DNA from: Pseudomonadota bacterium
GTDB taxonomy: Bacteria; Pseudomonadota; Gammaproteobacteria; Steroidobacterales; Steroidobacteraceae
Direction of reading: 5' to 3'
DNA length: 10,599 nucleotides
Assembly (NCBI GenBank): GCA_021820785.1
Contig: JAKADE010000065.1
Location: 1-10,599, forward strand
In this document: positions 1 to 6,109 of the stretch, piece by piece
Layout of the letters: each line of letters starts with the position of its first letter
Numbering within the stretch: the stretch's first letter is position 1
Notes under the pieces: generated by a model
Database searches by the model: none
What the model saw: only the letters and a program-made list of their open reading frames with translations
What the model was told of the DNA's origin: nothing
Translations under genes and position numbers: made by a program

Positions 1-297
1 CTGTGTGACGTTCGCATTGAGCGACGGGCTCCACCAAGTCAGCTGACTGCTAGAAATATCAGCCGAGTTCGGTGCGATGCCCGAATAGCTAGGGTTGTAC
101 AGCGGCAACCCATCGGGGCCGAGGGTGGGCAGGACCTCGTTGTTGTAGGTCCCGCAACACATGGTGTTGAAGCTCGGATCGTGGCTGGAGACTTCGAAAT
201 ATGTCGCGGACAGTGTGCTCGCGTGCGCGAGTCCGCCCGCGAGGAGCGTCATGGCGCAGGCGGCGAGCCAGTGACGGGTGCGGTTCAGTACGGACAT
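1..297 (-). CDS. Secreted protein of unknown function, 3' part outside window
   Basis: The reading frame opens at ATG 297 on the minus strand and runs without a stop for 99 codons to the window edge, so only the N-terminal part is visible. A GGGAG ribosome binding site lies just upstream of the ATG. Residues 1-26 form a typical Sec signal peptide: Arg residues near the start, a hydrophobic stretch LAACAMTLLAGGLA, and an AHA cleavage site. The mature part starts STLSATYFEV, has an adjacent Cys pair (C47, C48) in MCCGTYNN, and then a Gly/Pro/Tyr/Ser/Asn-rich region (GLPLYNPSYSG, LTWWSPSLN). This style is common in exported PEP-CTERM-type proteins, but the C-terminus that would show a sorting signal is missing, so that is only a suggestion. 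Function not recognised. It is divergent from the propeller gene that begins at 663. Confidence 0.72.
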   Translation of the reverse strand, partial: MSVLNRTRHWLAACAMTLLAGGLAHASTLSATYFEVSSHDPSFNTMCCGTYNNEVLPTLGPDGLPLYNPSYSGIAPNSADISSSQLTWWSPSLNANVTQ

Positions 298-662
298 GAG
301 CGTGACTCCCAGGTCTGATCATGACTTCCTGGCATGCTCCGGCGGCGCCGACCGAACGAGACGCGCGGCGTCCGCTCCGTGTCCCGTTCGCCCGCATACA
401 TTCAGGCGACGGCACGCAACCCATACACAGCAACAAGGATGCCAGCGCAACAAAATTCAATTAAATCAATTTCGTATGAACTATTGCATCGAAGGGCGGC
501 TGGCGGTTTGTAAGATCTTTCGACGCTCTCGACCCGCGCGCAGTGCTCGGCGTTCCTCGCAAGCCCGCGGGGAAGCGAGGCCGATGCCGGCGCAGTGTCA
601 TACGACTGTCAGGAAGGGCTGCGAGACTGGACGCCTTCGTCATCACGAGCAAGAACAGACCG
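298..662. other. Divergent intergenic region with AT-rich patch
   Basis: About 365 bases separate the secreted-protein gene (minus) from the propeller gene (plus). I see no convincing gene: the frames that cross it have poor protein character. Most of it is GC-rich, but about 449-490 is sharply AT-rich and holds TCAATT twice, at 457-462 and 466-471. Such a patch between divergent genes is a natural place for promoters. I could not match a well-spaced -35/-10 pair on either strand, so no promoter is called. Confidence 0.5.
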
Positions 663-1772
663 GTGAGCGATCGCATCCTGTGTTCTCCGGCGTACCGCCG
701 CGTACGCCCGCTGTTCGTTTTGACCGCCACGATGGCCGTCCTGGCCGGTGCAGCGACCGCGTCTGCAGCGTCGCTCACGGCCCCGCTGCGCCGCATCGGC
801 GAGATCGCGGTGCCAGGCCAGCCGCTGAGAAAATTCGACATCGGTGCCGTCAATGCGGCCGGAATCTACGCGTTCTCGGACAAGTCGAATCACGGACTGG
901 ACCTGATCGACGCCGCGACGGACCGGTTCCTGGGCCGCGCCGGCGGTTTCGGTTCCGACGGCCCGAAGGGCGCGGTGGCGGTCGGAACGGGGACGTTCTG
1001 GGCGAGCGACGGCGACACCGGCACCGTCAAAGTGGTGGACGTACGGACCCGCAGGATCGTCGCGAGCATCCTCACCGAGCGGGGCAAGACCACGGATGAG
1101 CTCACCTACGATCCGCGTGATCATCTCGTCGCCGTGGTGGCCAAGCACGACGGGCCGCCGATCCTCAATCTGATCTCCACGCGCAGCCGCAAGGTGGTCG
1201 GACGGGTCACGCTCGCTGCGGCCACGGACGGCGCCGAGCAGCCGGCATACGTGCCGGCGACCGGTCTGCTCTATCTGTCGCTGCCGGTGCTCGATCACAT
1301 CAAGACCGAGGGCGCCGTTGCGGTCATCAATCCGCGCACGCGCCGGCTGGTGAAGATGATGTACGTGCAGCGCTGCATGCCGGCGGGCCTGGCGCTCGGA
1401 CCGCACGCCGACCTGCTGGTCGGCTGCAGCGACGACGCCGTCGCGGCGGGTTTCCCGGCGCATTCGCTGATCCTCAACGCGCGCACGGGCAAGATCGTCG
1501 CCCGCATCGCGCAGGTCGGCGGCTCGGATGAGGTCTATGCCGATCCACGCGCGCACCGGTACTACCTGGCGGCGGTGAAAAATCCCGGCGGTCCGGTGCT
1601 CGGCGTGGTCAATGCGCGTACGCGCCGCTGGATCGCGAACCTGCCGAGCGGGCCGGATGCGCATTCCGTCGCGGCCGATCCGCGCAGCGGGAAAGTTTTC
1701 GTCCCCATCGCCGCGAGTGCAGCCGGTGGAGCCTGTCGCGAGGGATGTGTCGCGGTGTTCGCACCGCGTTGA
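663..1772 (+). CDS. Exported YncE-like beta-propeller protein
   Basis: A 369-residue protein if started at GTG 663. This start is chosen because it gives a complete signal peptide: Arg residues in YRRVRP, a hydrophobic core LFVLTATMAVLAGA, and an ASA cleavage site near residue 35. The longer frame upstream lacks protein character, and the internal ATG at 732 would lose the positive N-region. The ribosome binding site before the GTG is weak. The mature part shows repeated blade-like units of about 45-50 residues with recurring motifs such as VVDVRTRRIVASI, VINPRTRRLVKMM, LILNARTGKIVARI and VVNARTRRWIANL, as in YVTN/YncE-type seven-bladed propellers. Such proteins are usually periplasmic and often bind ligands or partners. 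The substrate is unknown; no heme-binding CXXCH and no lipobox are seen. It ends 28 bases before a strong terminator and is convergent with the small peptide gene. Confidence 0.85.
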   Translation: MSDRILCSPAYRRVRPLFVLTATMAVLAGAATASAASLTAPLRRIGEIAVPGQPLRKFDIGAVNAAGIYAFSDKSNHGLDLIDAATDRFLGRAGGFGSDGPKGAVAVGTGTFWASDGDTGTVKVVDVRTRRIVASILTERGKTTDELTYDPRDHLVAVVAKHDGPPILNLISTRSRKVVGRVTLAAATDGAEQPAYVPATGLLYLSLPVLDHIKTEGAVAVINPRTRRLVKMMYVQRCMPAGLALGPHADLLVGCSDDAVAAGFPAHSLILNARTGKIVARIAQVGGSDEVYADPRAHRYYLAAVKNPGGPVLGVVNARTRRWIANLPSGPDAHSVAADPRSGKVFVPIAASAAGGACREGCVAVFAPR

Positions 1773-1800
1773 GAGATCCGAGCGCCGACCGACCCCCCTC

Positions 1801-1863
1801 AGGTTGGGATGCGCGTCTTCGCAAAGGAGTCCGATGCGGGACGCGCACCCCAGCCTGTTTTTT
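1801..1863 (+). terminator. Rho-independent terminator after propeller gene
   Basis: The arm at 1801-1817 (AGGTTGGGATGCGCGTC) pairs with 1840-1856 (GACGCGCACCCCAGCCT) over 17 positions with one G-U and one A/C mismatch. A run of six T at 1858-1863 follows directly. The loop is long (22 bases) and may fold further. The T-run orientation fits the plus-strand gene ending at 1772. On the minus strand the same stem lies downstream of the peptide gene but has no T-run, so it could only protect that mRNA's 3' end. Confidence 0.88.
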
Positions 1864-1920
1864 GTGACGCAGGCGCCCCCGGGGAACACCCGGCGGGAAC
1901 CCGGTCCAGGGCGCGGCCCT

Positions 1921-2067
1921 TCAGAGCACGAGCACCACGACGACTTTCGTCTCGGGCGAGCGCGCGGTTTCATTGGCGCGCAGCAGCCGGTGGGTCGGGC
2001 CGCCGCGGTACAGCACTCGACCGCAGCTGCCGATGTCGATGCCGGACAGAGTCGTTCGCATGGTCAT
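1921..2067 (-). CDS. 48-residue peptide, candidate split-borosin precursor
   Basis: A small gene starting at ATG 2067 with a strong GAGGAG ribosome binding site seven bases upstream. Codon third positions are G/C-rich, as in its neighbours, which supports real coding. An alternative ATG at 2061 has worse spacing. The peptide has a mixed N-terminal part (MRTTLSGIDIGSCGRVLYRGG, roughly residues 3-23, one Cys at 15), an Arg-rich middle (THRLLRANETARS, 25-37) and ends abruptly in KVVVVLVL (41-48). It lies 94 bases downstream of, and co-directional with, a borosin-type N-methyltransferase gene. Borosin cores such as that of omphalotin are rich in Val, Ile and Gly, so the tail is read as the core to be backbone N-methylated. 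There is no signal peptide and no obvious helical borosin-binding domain, which would be unusual for the class. The precursor role is an inference; another role as a small protein is possible. Confidence 0.7.
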   Translation of the reverse strand: MTMRTTLSGIDIGSCGRVLYRGGPTHRLLRANETARSPETKVVVVLVL

Positions 2068-2074
2068 CACAGAT

Positions 2075-2080
2075 CTCCTC
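2075..2080 (-). promoter_or_regulatory. Ribosome binding site of the peptide gene
   Basis: On the minus strand GAGGAG, within AAGAGGAGATCT, lies seven bases before ATG 2067. It is stronger than the sites of most other genes in the window. It sets the start of the peptide and argues that this short frame is translated at a good rate, as expected for a precursor needed in excess of its enzyme. Confidence 0.8.
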
Positions 2081-2132
2081 TTGTGGTGGGAATGAGAGCA
2101 TCCGTGCCCCGATCGATCCTCCTGATGCTCGG

Positions 2133-2155
2133 GCGCCTGCGCGCCGGGCAGGCGC
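2133..2155 (-). other. Stem-loop between methyltransferase and peptide genes
   Basis: A perfect 7-bp inverted repeat, GCGCCTG (2133-2139) and CAGGCGC (2149-2155), encloses a 9-base loop. It starts seven bases past the methyltransferase stop codon. There is no T-run after it, so it is not a standard terminator. A stem here could stop 3'-5' decay or mark an RNA processing point and so alter the ratio of peptide mRNA to enzyme mRNA; that is inference. Confidence 0.45.
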
Positions 2156-2161
2156 GGCGAT

Positions 2162-3076
2162 TCAGCCTGCGGCGAGCTCGGCGCTCGCCGCGCCGCTCCC
2201 CTGCGCCGCCGTGACCCAGCCGGGCCGCTCCGGGTGGGTGATCCCGTACGCCTGACCCGGAACCCGTGCGCCGCCCTTGCGGTGCGTGAGGGACAAATCG
2301 GCCAGCCGTACGCCGAGCAGCTCGGCGCGGCTGGGATCCGGATCGGCATGCAGCCCGGGGGGCACGTACAGCGTGCTCAGCGCATTGATGTCCTGGCGGG
2401 CCAGATCGCGCAGCGCGAACACATGCAGGACCGGTGCGATGTTCTCGTACGCAGAGGCTTGATACAGCACCGCCTGGTGATCGCTCGGGTAGCTGCGCAA
2501 CAGGATCTCGGTGAGCGCCTCGAGATTGCGGCGTGACGGGTGTGCCTCGGGCGTGAGCAGGCCGACCACCCCGATCTGCCAGAGCACCAGCGGGATGCGC
2601 GCATCGATGGCCGGTTTCAACAGCACGAAACCGGTCGCCTCGTAGGTCTGCAGCCCCGGCAACGCCGGGTCGATGCCCAGATCGGCCACCATCATGTCCT
2701 CGGCCGAAACCCCGGGCAGCATCCTCGCCTCGTGGCCCTCGCGCCGGGCCTGCACGATCGCCTCGTGCGAGGGGTAGACGAACACGCCCGGGTGGCCGTA
2801 GAACGCCGCGCACACCGTCTGCCCCTGGCGCACGGGGGCGAGCAGCGTCTCGACCATGTCCTGGTAGGCCCAGAGCCTGGGTTTCCCGGTGCCGTGCTCG
2901 TAATGGCGTTTGAGGCACTCGGCCGACGCGTTGAGCTGCTTCACATAGCCTTCGGTATGCGGGTCGGTCAGCAGGTAGAACACCTTGTCGGCGGTGAACA
3001 GGCAGTACTCCGCCTCACGGGTGAGCTGACTGATTGCGGTCATTCCGGTGCCGACCACGGTCAATTTTCCATTCAT
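2162..3076 (-). CDS. Borosin-type peptide backbone alpha-N-methyltransferase
   Basis: A 304-residue SAM-dependent enzyme of the tetrapyrrole-methylase fold. ATG 3076 has AGAAGAGG five bases upstream, and its N-terminus (GKLTVVGTGM) aligns with the family; the longer upstream frame is low-complexity and was dropped. Key motifs: GTG at 9-11, DPHTE 38-42, FYGHPGVF 92-99, LPGVSAED 120-127, ADLGIDP 131-137, WQIGVVG 166-172 and STLYVPP 234-240. From memory of the family, Y59, R67, Y71 and Y93 correspond to the catalytic OphMA residues Y66, R72, Y76 and Y98. OphMA and SonM methylate backbone amides of a ribosomal peptide. Here no binding domain or core is fused at the C-terminus, so this is a split type, and the 48-residue peptide just downstream is the likely substrate. 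An extra tail of about 60 residues (243-304) follows the fold. A corrin or porphyrin methylase is less likely: the closest motif match is to OphMA and no cobalamin or siroheme gene is near. Confidence 0.87.
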   Translation of the reverse strand: MNGKLTVVGTGMTAISQLTREAEYCLFTADKVFYLLTDPHTEGYVKQLNASAECLKRHYEHGTGKPRLWAYQDMVETLLAPVRQGQTVCAAFYGHPGVFVYPSHEAIVQARREGHEARMLPGVSAEDMMVADLGIDPALPGLQTYEATGFVLLKPAIDARIPLVLWQIGVVGLLTPEAHPSRRNLEALTEILLRSYPSDHQAVLYQASAYENIAPVLHVFALRDLARQDINALSTLYVPPGLHADPDPSRAELLGVRLADLSLTHRKGGARVPGQAYGITHPERPGWVTAAQGSGAASAELAAG

Positions 3077-3210
3077 GGCAGCCTCTTCTGTCGTTGTGTG
3101 GGACAAGAAAGCGGACGGGGGATCGGCGCCGCGGGCGCACGGGGCGTCCTGACGCAGTCGTTGTCTTGGCGGTGTCGCACGCGACGGAACCGGACGGCGT
3201 CGGGTGCTGC

Positions 3211-3242
3211 GCGCCCGGCGCAGCCAGGGCCGCGCCGGGCGC
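3211..3242. repeat. 11-bp perfect inverted repeat (hairpin)
   Basis: GCGCCCGGCGC (3211-3221) and GCGCCGGGCGC (3232-3242) are perfect complements around a 10-base loop. If the methyltransferase transcript starts upstream of this, the stem would be in its leader, about 135 bases before the ATG. No T-run follows on the minus strand; on the plus strand five T occur 13 bases after the stem, which is too far for a standard terminator. Role unknown. Confidence 0.55.
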
Positions 3243-3315
3243 CGGCGGTTCGGGTTTTTCCGGGGCCATGAAGATATGAGACACTTTGAGCGAGCCTTCG
3301 GGAATGGGCGGTTCA

Positions 3316-3353
3316 ACGAGTTCGTCCCTGCCATCGACGATTTCGTCCCAGCC
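3316..3353. promoter_or_regulatory. Direct-repeat pair, candidate LytTR operator
   Basis: ACGAGTTCGTCCCTGCC (3316-3332) and ACGATTTCGTCCCAGCC (3337-3353) agree at 15 of 17 bases and start exactly 21 bp apart, two helical turns. LytTR-family regulators (for example AgrA and AlgR) typically bind paired direct repeats of about 9 bp with centres about two turns apart. The TTCGTC core also resembles the AlgR element CCGTTCGTC as I recall it. The pair sits about 100 bp upstream of the kinase gene, whose operon encodes a LytTR regulator, and about 240 bp upstream of the methyltransferase ATG. Binding is inferred, not shown. Confidence 0.6.
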
Positions 3354-3453
3354 CCCCCGGCGGTGTTGGTGACGGCCGGGGTCCGGGCGCGCTGCGTGAG
3401 GGAGGGCCGATGCGGATCAGGGGGCAAGTGCGGCCCGCAACGGGACGCATGAG

Positions 3454-4566
3454 GTGACGTGCCGCGTGCGCATGCCGTTCGTGCTGGTGACCGTGTTCTG
3501 GGCGTACGTCACCGGTGTGGACCTCCTGCAGACCACGAGCACTCAGGCCGCGCTCTCGGCGATGCGCCTGAAAACCGTATTCGCACCCTGGGGCCCGCAG
3601 CTGCTCGCGCACCTGCTGCTCTACCCGGCGCTGCTCGGCTGCCTGTGGGGCTCGCAGCACCTGGGCTGGCGGCCCTATGCCCGGCGGGTGCCCGCGCAGG
3701 TCGCTCTCGGTCTGGGATTTTCGGCCCTGGCCGCCCCGAGCCTGCTGCTCGGGGAGCTGCTCACCGGCGACGTTGCCGCCGCTCCGCATGTCGCCGTCGC
3801 CTCGTTCTCGCGTGCCGCGGAACTGGAGGGGAGCCTGTGGCTCTCGAGCCTCACGCGCTTCCTGCTTGCCTATGCCTTCGCGCTCGCACTGCTGTGCGCA
3901 TGTCAGATGGGCCGGGCGCTGCGCGCACGAGACCTGCAGGCGGCATCGCTGCGCCGGGCGCTCTCGGCCGCACGTCTGGCGGCGCTGCGCAACCAGCTCT
4001 CGCCGCACTCGCTGCTGAATCTGCTGCACACCCTGCAGGGTCAGATCGGCTGGGACCCGCCGGCCGCCCGGGCGCTGGTGGCGAGGCTGGGCGAGGTGCT
4101 GCGCGAGCTGCTCAATGCGAGCGAACGGGAATTCTGGCCGCTCGAGGCGGAACTGCACTTCGCGCAGCAGTACCTGTCGCTGCAGCAGCAGCGCTTCGCG
4201 GAGCGGCTGTGCCCGAACGTGCCCGCGTCCGCCGGATGGACGGGCGTGTGGGTGCCGAGTCTGATCCTGCAGCCGCTCGTCGAGAATGCCGTCGTGCATG
4301 GTCTGCGCGGACACCGCGGGGCGGTATCGATCCGTGTCGAGGTCGCCGCCGCCGGGGACGAACTGACGCTGCGGGTCATCAACACCGTGGCGCCGCGCAC
4401 TGCGGAGCGTTCCGAGGGGATCGGGCTGCGGAACGTGCGCCATCGGCTCGCGCTGCATTTCGGTGAGCGGGCGACGATGCGCTCGGCGGCGCAGCAGCAG
4501 GGCGAGTGGACGACGGAGATCCATCTGCCGCTGCTCGGCGCGGAGTGCGCAGCGCCGGACCTGTAG
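3454..4566 (+). CDS. LytS/YehU-type sensor histidine kinase
   Basis: A membrane sensor kinase of the His_kinase (LytS-like) family, 370 residues from GTG 3454. GTG 3466, eight bases after GAGGTGA (3451-3457), and ATG 3472 are also possible starts. Four hydrophobic segments are seen near residues 8-25, 48-66, 82-103 and 135-152, with no large sensor domain between them. The phosphoacceptor region LRNQLSPHSLLNLL places the His at 185; most relatives have PHFLFN here, so Phe to Ser/Leu changes are a variation with His and Asn kept. The ATP-binding part has an N-box LQPLVENAVVHG (272-283) and a G-box EGIGLRNVRHRL (321-332). It should autophosphorylate and pass phosphate to the LytTR regulator whose ATG follows 13 bases after its stop. 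Ligand unknown. It is divergent from the borosin-like methyltransferase gene. Confidence 0.9.
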   Translation: MTCRVRMPFVLVTVFWAYVTGVDLLQTTSTQAALSAMRLKTVFAPWGPQLLAHLLLYPALLGCLWGSQHLGWRPYARRVPAQVALGLGFSALAAPSLLLGELLTGDVAAAPHVAVASFSRAAELEGSLWLSSLTRFLLAYAFALALLCACQMGRALRARDLQAASLRRALSAARLAALRNQLSPHSLLNLLHTLQGQIGWDPPAARALVARLGEVLRELLNASEREFWPLEAELHFAQQYLSLQQQRFAERLCPNVPASAGWTGVWVPSLILQPLVENAVVHGLRGHRGAVSIRVEVAAAGDELTLRVINTVAPRTAERSEGIGLRNVRHRLALHFGERATMRSAAQQQGEWTTEIHLPLLGAECAAPDL

Positions 4567-4579
4567 GGAGGAGCGATCG

Positions 4580-5602
4580 ATGCTGACCGCGATGATCGTG
4601 GATGACGAGGCGTCCAGCCGGCGGCTGCTGCGCGAGTATTGTGCAGCGGAGCCGGATGTGCAGATCCTCGGGGAGTATGCCGACGGGCGATCCGCCCTGC
4701 CGGCCGTGGAGAGCACCCGTCCGGATGCGCTCTTTCTCGACATCGAGATGGACACCCTCGATGGCATGACGCTGGTGCGTTCGCTCGAGATGTCCCGGCC
4801 GCCGGTCGTGGTCTTCGTCACGGCGCACGTGCGCTACGCGCCGGAGGCGTTTGACCTCTTTGCCGCCGACTACCTGTTGAAGCCCTTCGACGCCTCACGC
4901 TTCCACGACACCGTCGAACGCGTCCGCTGGCGCCTCAGGGCCGAGCGCAGTGCGGCGCGCCAGGAGGCTCTGGAGGCGGCGCTGGAGCACCTGCAGCGGG
5001 CTCGTGCAGCACGCGTGGCGCGGCGGCCGCGGCTGGTCGTGGGCACCGGAAGCGAGCGGCAAGTCCTCGACGCCGAGCAGATCGAGGCCGCCTGCGCCGA
5101 ACGCAACTACGTCAAGGTCAATGTCGGAGCCGAGGCCCACATCCTGCGGGCGACCCTGCGCGCCGCGCAGCAGGCGCTGTGCAGCCAGCCGCTGCTGCGG
5201 GTCAGCCGCTCGTGTCTGGTCAATTTCAATCACGTGCGCCGCATCAGCCGCACGCGCCGCGGAGACTACATCCTGGTGTTGACCGGCGGCGCGACGGTGA
5301 CCAGCGCCGAGGGGTATCGTGAGGCGGTGCGGCTGCACCTGGAGCGTTATACGGTCGGCTGGCGCGCGCCGCGGCTTGCCGGGACCGGCGCCGGCTCAGC
5401 CGAGCGCGGCGGGATTGGCGCGCCAGACTGCCCCGGCGAGCGCGCAGGCAAACAATACCCAGCCCAGGTAGGGCAGCAGCAGTGCGCCGGCCACGCGGCT
5501 GACGCGCCAGAACGCGGCCACCGTGATGGCGAGCAGCACCGCGAGCAGCACGATCCAGACGAAGGACGCCGCGCCGAGGTGCAGCCGGAAGAACAGCCAT
5601 GA
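4580..5602 (+). CDS. LytTR-family response regulator with C-terminal extension
   Basis: Starts at ATG 4580 with GGAGGAG (4567-4573) six bases upstream and follows the kinase gene by 13 bases, forming an operon with it. Residues 1-118 are a receiver domain: acidic pair D8/D9, phosphoacceptor D54 in LFLDIEMDTLDGM, T81 and K101 in LLKPF. A helical linker (about 120-148) leads to a LytTR DNA-binding domain (about 150-258) with ERNYVKVNV, LLRVSRSCLVNFNHV and GYREAVRLHLE. LytTR proteins bind direct repeats, and a matching pair lies upstream of the operon. LytTR normally ends near residue 258, but this frame runs on for about 80 more residues rich in Gly, Glu, Gln and His, entirely antisense to the tspO coding end from 5396. 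The tail has no recognisable domain and may be an accident of stop loss. Predicted length is 340 residues against a usual 240-270. Confidence 0.88.
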   Translation: MLTAMIVDDEASSRRLLREYCAAEPDVQILGEYADGRSALPAVESTRPDALFLDIEMDTLDGMTLVRSLEMSRPPVVVFVTAHVRYAPEAFDLFAADYLLKPFDASRFHDTVERVRWRLRAERSAARQEALEAALEHLQRARAARVARRPRLVVGTGSERQVLDAEQIEAACAERNYVKVNVGAEAHILRATLRAAQQALCSQPLLRVSRSCLVNFNHVRRISRTRRGDYILVLTGGATVTSAEGYREAVRLHLERYTVGWRAPRLAGTGAGSAERGGIGAPDCPGERAGKQYPAQVGQQQCAGHAADAPERGHRDGEQHREQHDPDEGRRAEVQPEEQP

Positions 5603-5914
5603 CCAAGCCGCATTGACGGCGAGCTGGGCAAAGAAGAGCCGTACCGGGCGGGACTTCGCCGGCCGCACCCGCCAGACCCGCCACAGCGCGAGCGCCATCA
5701 GTCCATACAGGACGCTCCAGACCGGGCCGAACAGCCATCCCGGCGGCGCCCACGCCGGGCGAACCAGCCGGGCATAGAACCCCGCGGCATCGATCGAGGC
5801 GATGGCCCCGACGGCCGCGGCCGCGAACACCAGCAACAGCGACAGCACGAGCAGTTGCAGGGAGTGCCGGCGGGCACCGTGATGCTCGGGTCCGGAAGGG
5901 ATGGGGCTCATCAT
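5396..5914 (-). CDS. tspO: TspO/MBR family membrane protein
   Basis: A 172-residue protein related to the bacterial tryptophan-rich sensory protein and mitochondrial translocator protein. It has five hydrophobic segments, near residues 19-40, 60-82, 95-112, 116-136 and 141-163. Family motifs are visible: RPAWAPPGWLFGPVWSVLYG (52-71), AQLAVNAAWSWLFF (96-109) and LLPYLGWVLFACALAGAVW (146-164). Family members bind porphyrins and other hydrophobic ligands in the membrane and often affect stress or pigment responses; the ligand here is unknown. ATG 5914 or the adjacent ATG 5911 both fit; the ribosome binding site is weak. The final 207 bases overlap the 3' extension of the LytTR regulator on the other strand. 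It is divergent from the phosphorylase gene. Confidence 0.92.
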   Translation of the reverse strand: MMSPIPSGPEHHGARRHSLQLLVLSLLLVFAAAAVGAIASIDAAGFYARLVRPAWAPPGWLFGPVWSVLYGLMALALWRVWRVRPAKSRPVRLFFAQLAVNAAWSWLFFRLHLGAASFVWIVLLAVLLAITVAAFWRVSRVAGALLLPYLGWVLFACALAGAVWRANPAALG

Positions 5915-6109
5915 CGGTATAGCCTGAGGCAGTGCGCGCGGCGCGGTCAAGCGAAGCTGCCGCGCCGCGCCGGGCGAAGCGCGCCACTGCGATGGATGGT
6001 CGATCAGTCTGAGCGGATCCGACGCGCCGAACCATCCGTACACGCCGCAACGGTTCGCACCGGCCGCAGGGTGGACGTGCCGTGCCGGGGCGTCTACCGT
6101 AGCGCAGGT

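Larger units (their letters stand above)
3077..3453. other. Divergent regulatory region
   Basis: About 377 bases lie between the methyltransferase (minus) and the histidine kinase (plus). They hold the methyltransferase ribosome binding site (AGAAGAGG on the minus strand, 3082-3089), a repeat GTCGTTGT at 3090-3097 and 3157-3164, a perfect 11-bp hairpin (3211-3242), and the pair of 17-bp direct repeats listed separately. A possible -10-like CATATC/TATCTT on the minus strand is at 3271-3278, with no good -35. No frame here has both a start codon and a ribosome binding site that convince me. Confidence 0.6.

Noticed and set aside
457..471. TCAATT direct repeat as a regulatory site
   Set aside because: Short and within a low-complexity AT patch; no support beyond composition.
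278..1099. Long plus-strand frame over the intergenic region and propeller gene
   Set aside because: Arg-rich shadow of the propeller gene in another frame; no ribosome binding site or domain.
1834..2214. Plus-strand frame starting at ATG 1834 with AAAGGAG just upstream
   Set aside because: The start lies in the terminator loop, the frame is antisense to the peptide and methyltransferase genes, and the protein is Arg/Pro-rich with no family character.
2162..3076. Methyltransferase as a corrin/porphyrin or diphthine enzyme
   Set aside because: It shares the same fold, but the Y59/R67/Y71/Y93 set and the FYGHPGVF and ADLGIDP motifs match OphMA/SonM much better, and no cobalamin or siroheme gene is nearby.
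3090..3164. GTCGTTGT at 3090-3097 and 3157-3164 as an operator pair
   Set aside because: Only eight bases match and the 67-bp spacing fits no regulator type I know; could be chance.
3015..3416. A protein-like open frame on the minus strand upstream of the methyltransferase, with WDEIVDGRDELVE and GSLKVSHIFMAPEKP
   Set aside because: It has no ATG or GTG before the attractive part, only a GTG at 3284 without a good ribosome binding site, and its end overlaps the methyltransferase start. The repeated DEIV/DELV is simply the translation of the 21-bp-spaced DNA direct repeats.
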